Below, one piece after another: positions 62,283 through 64,000 of a stretch of 64,000 nt of DNA; the stretch's first letter is position 1, and each line of letters opens with the position of its first letter. A model generated the notes under the pieces. That model was not told where the DNA came from and searched no databases. It saw only the letters and a program-made list of their open reading frames with translations. Source of the DNA: Protula sp. h YS-2021 (taxonomy: Eukaryota; Annelida; Polychaeta; Sabellida; Serpulidae); the NCBI GenBank assembly GCA_949752745.1, contig OX457026.1, positions 77,425,275 to 77,489,274 of the forward strand, read 5' to 3'. A program made the position numbers and the translations under genes.

Positions 62283-62639
62283 TTATGAGCTGTCTTCTTG
62301 TCTGCGAAGCCTTTTATCCACTTCTTTCACTTGCTTCTTCAGCATTTTCCATTCAGGTATTGTCAGCAAAATTCCCTTTTTCGTTGGGCGGTTTTTCACA
62401 GTCCCCTCATCTCTCAGGTACTTGCGAATGTTTACCACGCCTTCATTGCTTTGTTTCATAATCTTGATATACTTTCCATTTCCTAGAGAAAGCATTCCAT
62501 CCCACGACTGTGGTGTTGGTGCCGTCTCCACTTTCAATTTCTTGATGGTAGTGGTAGGATTTCTCACTTTTAAGTCTTTAACTGCATCTGCAAGAGTATC
62601 CATATCAGTTGTAGATCTCTTACGACTTTCACGTTCCAT
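62283..62639 (-). CDS. PC4 (p15)-like ssDNA-binding protein, intact copy
   Basis: 118 residues. The core GKYIKIMKQSNEGVVNIRKY...PTKKGILLTIPEWKMLKKQV is an unmistakable PC4 pattern. N-terminal part charged with a Pro/Thr linker; C-terminal tail basic. The TATA box TATAAAAG at 62,694-62,702 lies about 55 bp upstream and overlaps the PolB stop. Probably a transcription or replication co-factor of the element. Confidence 0.75.
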   Translation of the reverse strand: MERESRKRSTTDMDTLADAVKDLKVRNPTTTIKKLKVETAPTPQSWDGMLSLGNGKYIKIMKQSNEGVVNIRKYLRDEGTVKNRPTKKGILLTIPEWKMLKKQVKEVDKRLRRQEDSS

Positions 62640-62693
62640 GTTAACGCTTCAATGATCCCAACTCAAATAACTCTTCCGTTGGAGGACCTCCCC

Positions 62694-62702
62694 TCTTTTA
62701 TA
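62694..62702 (-). promoter_or_regulatory. TATA box overlapping the PolB stop codon
   Basis: Minus-strand GTATAAAAG: the TAA is the polymerase stop (62,698-62,700) and the same bases form the TATA box of the PC4-like gene whose ATG is at 62,639. Confidence 0.7.
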
Positions 62703-64000
62703 CCACAGCCTTGTAATGTCCATGCGCTAAAGTGGAATAGCCATCATTCAGCACATATCGCTTGTCGTCATATGGGGAGAGGGCTACTTTCCTCAACTTC
62801 TCCGAGAAAAGCTGGTGACTATGACTTCGAATAATGTGTCCTGTAGCCATCGTTTGAGTTTGGTTGAACAAACTGTCTCTATACTGCGCATGTTTAATAC
62901 GTCTTTGACAAGCTCGAGTGATGCCTTTAGCTGTATGTTTTTCTTTCCCGCCACACAATAAACTGTACATTTTCGGTCTGAGTCCAATAAACTCTTCAAT
63001 AGGGATGCCTGCCGTCTCATCTTTCATTTTTCCAAGCACTTTTTTGTTCACGTTGGAATGTAGGAAGTGATCTGGCGGATAGTCACTTGTGTCGAACAGG
63101 TCAGCATCTTGCTGCATATCCTTGTAGATCTTCCGTTTCTATGTCGTAACATAGACTGTCGGTGTCGCTGAACAACAACTTGGCATTGGGATACTTGACC
63201 ATGATGTAGTTGTAATGAAAGTTGAACATAAGCACTTTGCTGAGGTCAAGAATGGTGAAGCCAACTTGAATGGGTTTATCCAGAAGCAAATCCACTTTGC
63301 GCAAATGTACAGCAGTCAAATCTTCATTGAAAATTTTGAATTTGTGGAAAGAAGGTTTAGCCACAAGTTTCTTGAACCGCTTTTCCTTGTGAACAAGTTC
63401 AACATTGATTCGCTTTCTCACATTTTCCATGGTTTTGCCAAACACTGAGTTGTTCATCAGTTTGAAGAAGTCTTTCTCAAATGGGTTCTTAGCCAATTTT
63501 CTCTTTTCCGTGTTCAAGGTAATGTATTTTGCCAACCATTTGCTCTGTTCAAACATGATGGCGCGATGTACTTTGGTGACTTTCAACCCGAATGAGACGT
63601 ACTGTTGTAAATTCCTGTAATGAAGTACATATTTCTTCTTGTCAGACAAGTTAGGAATGAGCTTTTCACTAGGTTTGTCTTTCATGTTCAGATCTTTCCG
63701 CAGCTTCTGACTGTACTCTGACAATTCTTCAACTTTGACACATTTCCGTTCTGGAGCCACTGGGTAGTGATTATGATGATCATGGATTGAATGTGGGTAT
63801 TCTAAATCCACTTCCAAAATGAATCTAATGTCATCATCTTCAGCTACATCCATGAAGTCGAGGGATTCTGGCTCACTCACCCACATAAATCCTCTTTGTG
63901 GCATGCTTTGTGACATGGCCCAGCCATACAAGTTGTTTGCGTCGAGGTACATCAGATAGTTGTTTGGTATCTCAGAATTGTAATCTGCTACGTAGGGATT
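62698..64000 (-). pseudogene. polB: protein-primed DNA polymerase B, frameshifted, 5' part outside window
   Basis: The N-terminal portion runs off the right edge; the frame continues upstream of the internal Met at 63,952. Motif A appears as YLDANNLYGWAMSQ, motif B as KLMNNSVFGKTMENVRKR and motif C as LFSDTDSLCYD. After motif C the frame goes out by one base near 63,118-63,130 and stops at 63,101, while the adjoining frame carries the expected C-terminal domain to the stop at 62,698. So this copy is probably inactive unless the shift is a sequencing error. Confidence 0.85.

Overview
The window is eukaryotic nuclear DNA from an animal: AT-rich, intron-dense, with long AT/CA microsatellites and several classes of transposon. 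A long secreted multi-EGF/TPP-repeat gene, interspersed repeats ending in CAGACGGAC-type runs, and a Polinton together suggest a lophotrochozoan, most likely a bivalve mollusc. That assignment is inference; nothing in the window proves the species.

Region 1 (about 6.06-47.0 kb, plus strand) is one large gene that I resolve into 53 coding exons. The reading phases agree across every junction. It encodes a roughly 3,300-residue secreted or surface protein: signal peptide, two EGF-like exons around a cysteine-rich exon, a unique N-terminal section, then about 15 fibronectin-III-like repeats marked by an IDTTPP-type linker, a W...(D/E)SG motif and an AxNxAGL-type motif. A lectin-like beta-sandwich (CBM/DUF642 style) sits inside the largest exon. 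Introns carry a dead antisense Ty3/gypsy element (7.3-11.9 kb), a 692-bp MULE-type inverted-repeat element with a FLYWCH zinc-finger remnant (20.9-21.6 kb), an 80-bp hairpin tandem repeat with 242-bp higher-order structure (29-30.8 kb), a foldback (36.4 kb) and (AT)n tracts.

Region 2 (about 48.0-52.7 kb) is repeat-built DNA: an array of perfect TGACGTCA palindromes, a 10-bp GAGCAC array, units of about 310 and 110 bp, and C-tracts shared with a promoter. It is probably the left terminal part of the element that follows.

Region 3 (about 51.5 kb to the window end) is a Polinton/Maverick (adintovirus-like) element that continues past 64,000. Two genes diverge from a two-TATA promoter at 52.5-52.75 kb. 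The plus-strand cluster reads: acidic protein, possible death-fold/CARD-like protein, PC4-like protein, Zn-ribbon protein, two small paralogous proteins, chromodomain integrase, A32-like packaging ATPase, two basic virion-type proteins, an acylated membrane protein, penton (minor capsid), pVI/pX-like protein, double-jelly-roll major capsid, adenain-type protease. Genes are packed with ATGA or TAATG overlaps. A convergent minus-strand cluster holds several small ORFs, at least two of them PC4-like, and protein-primed DNA polymerase B, which has a frameshift. The virion module (capsids, ATPase, protease) is open in this copy, but the polymerase and at least one PC4-like gene are broken.
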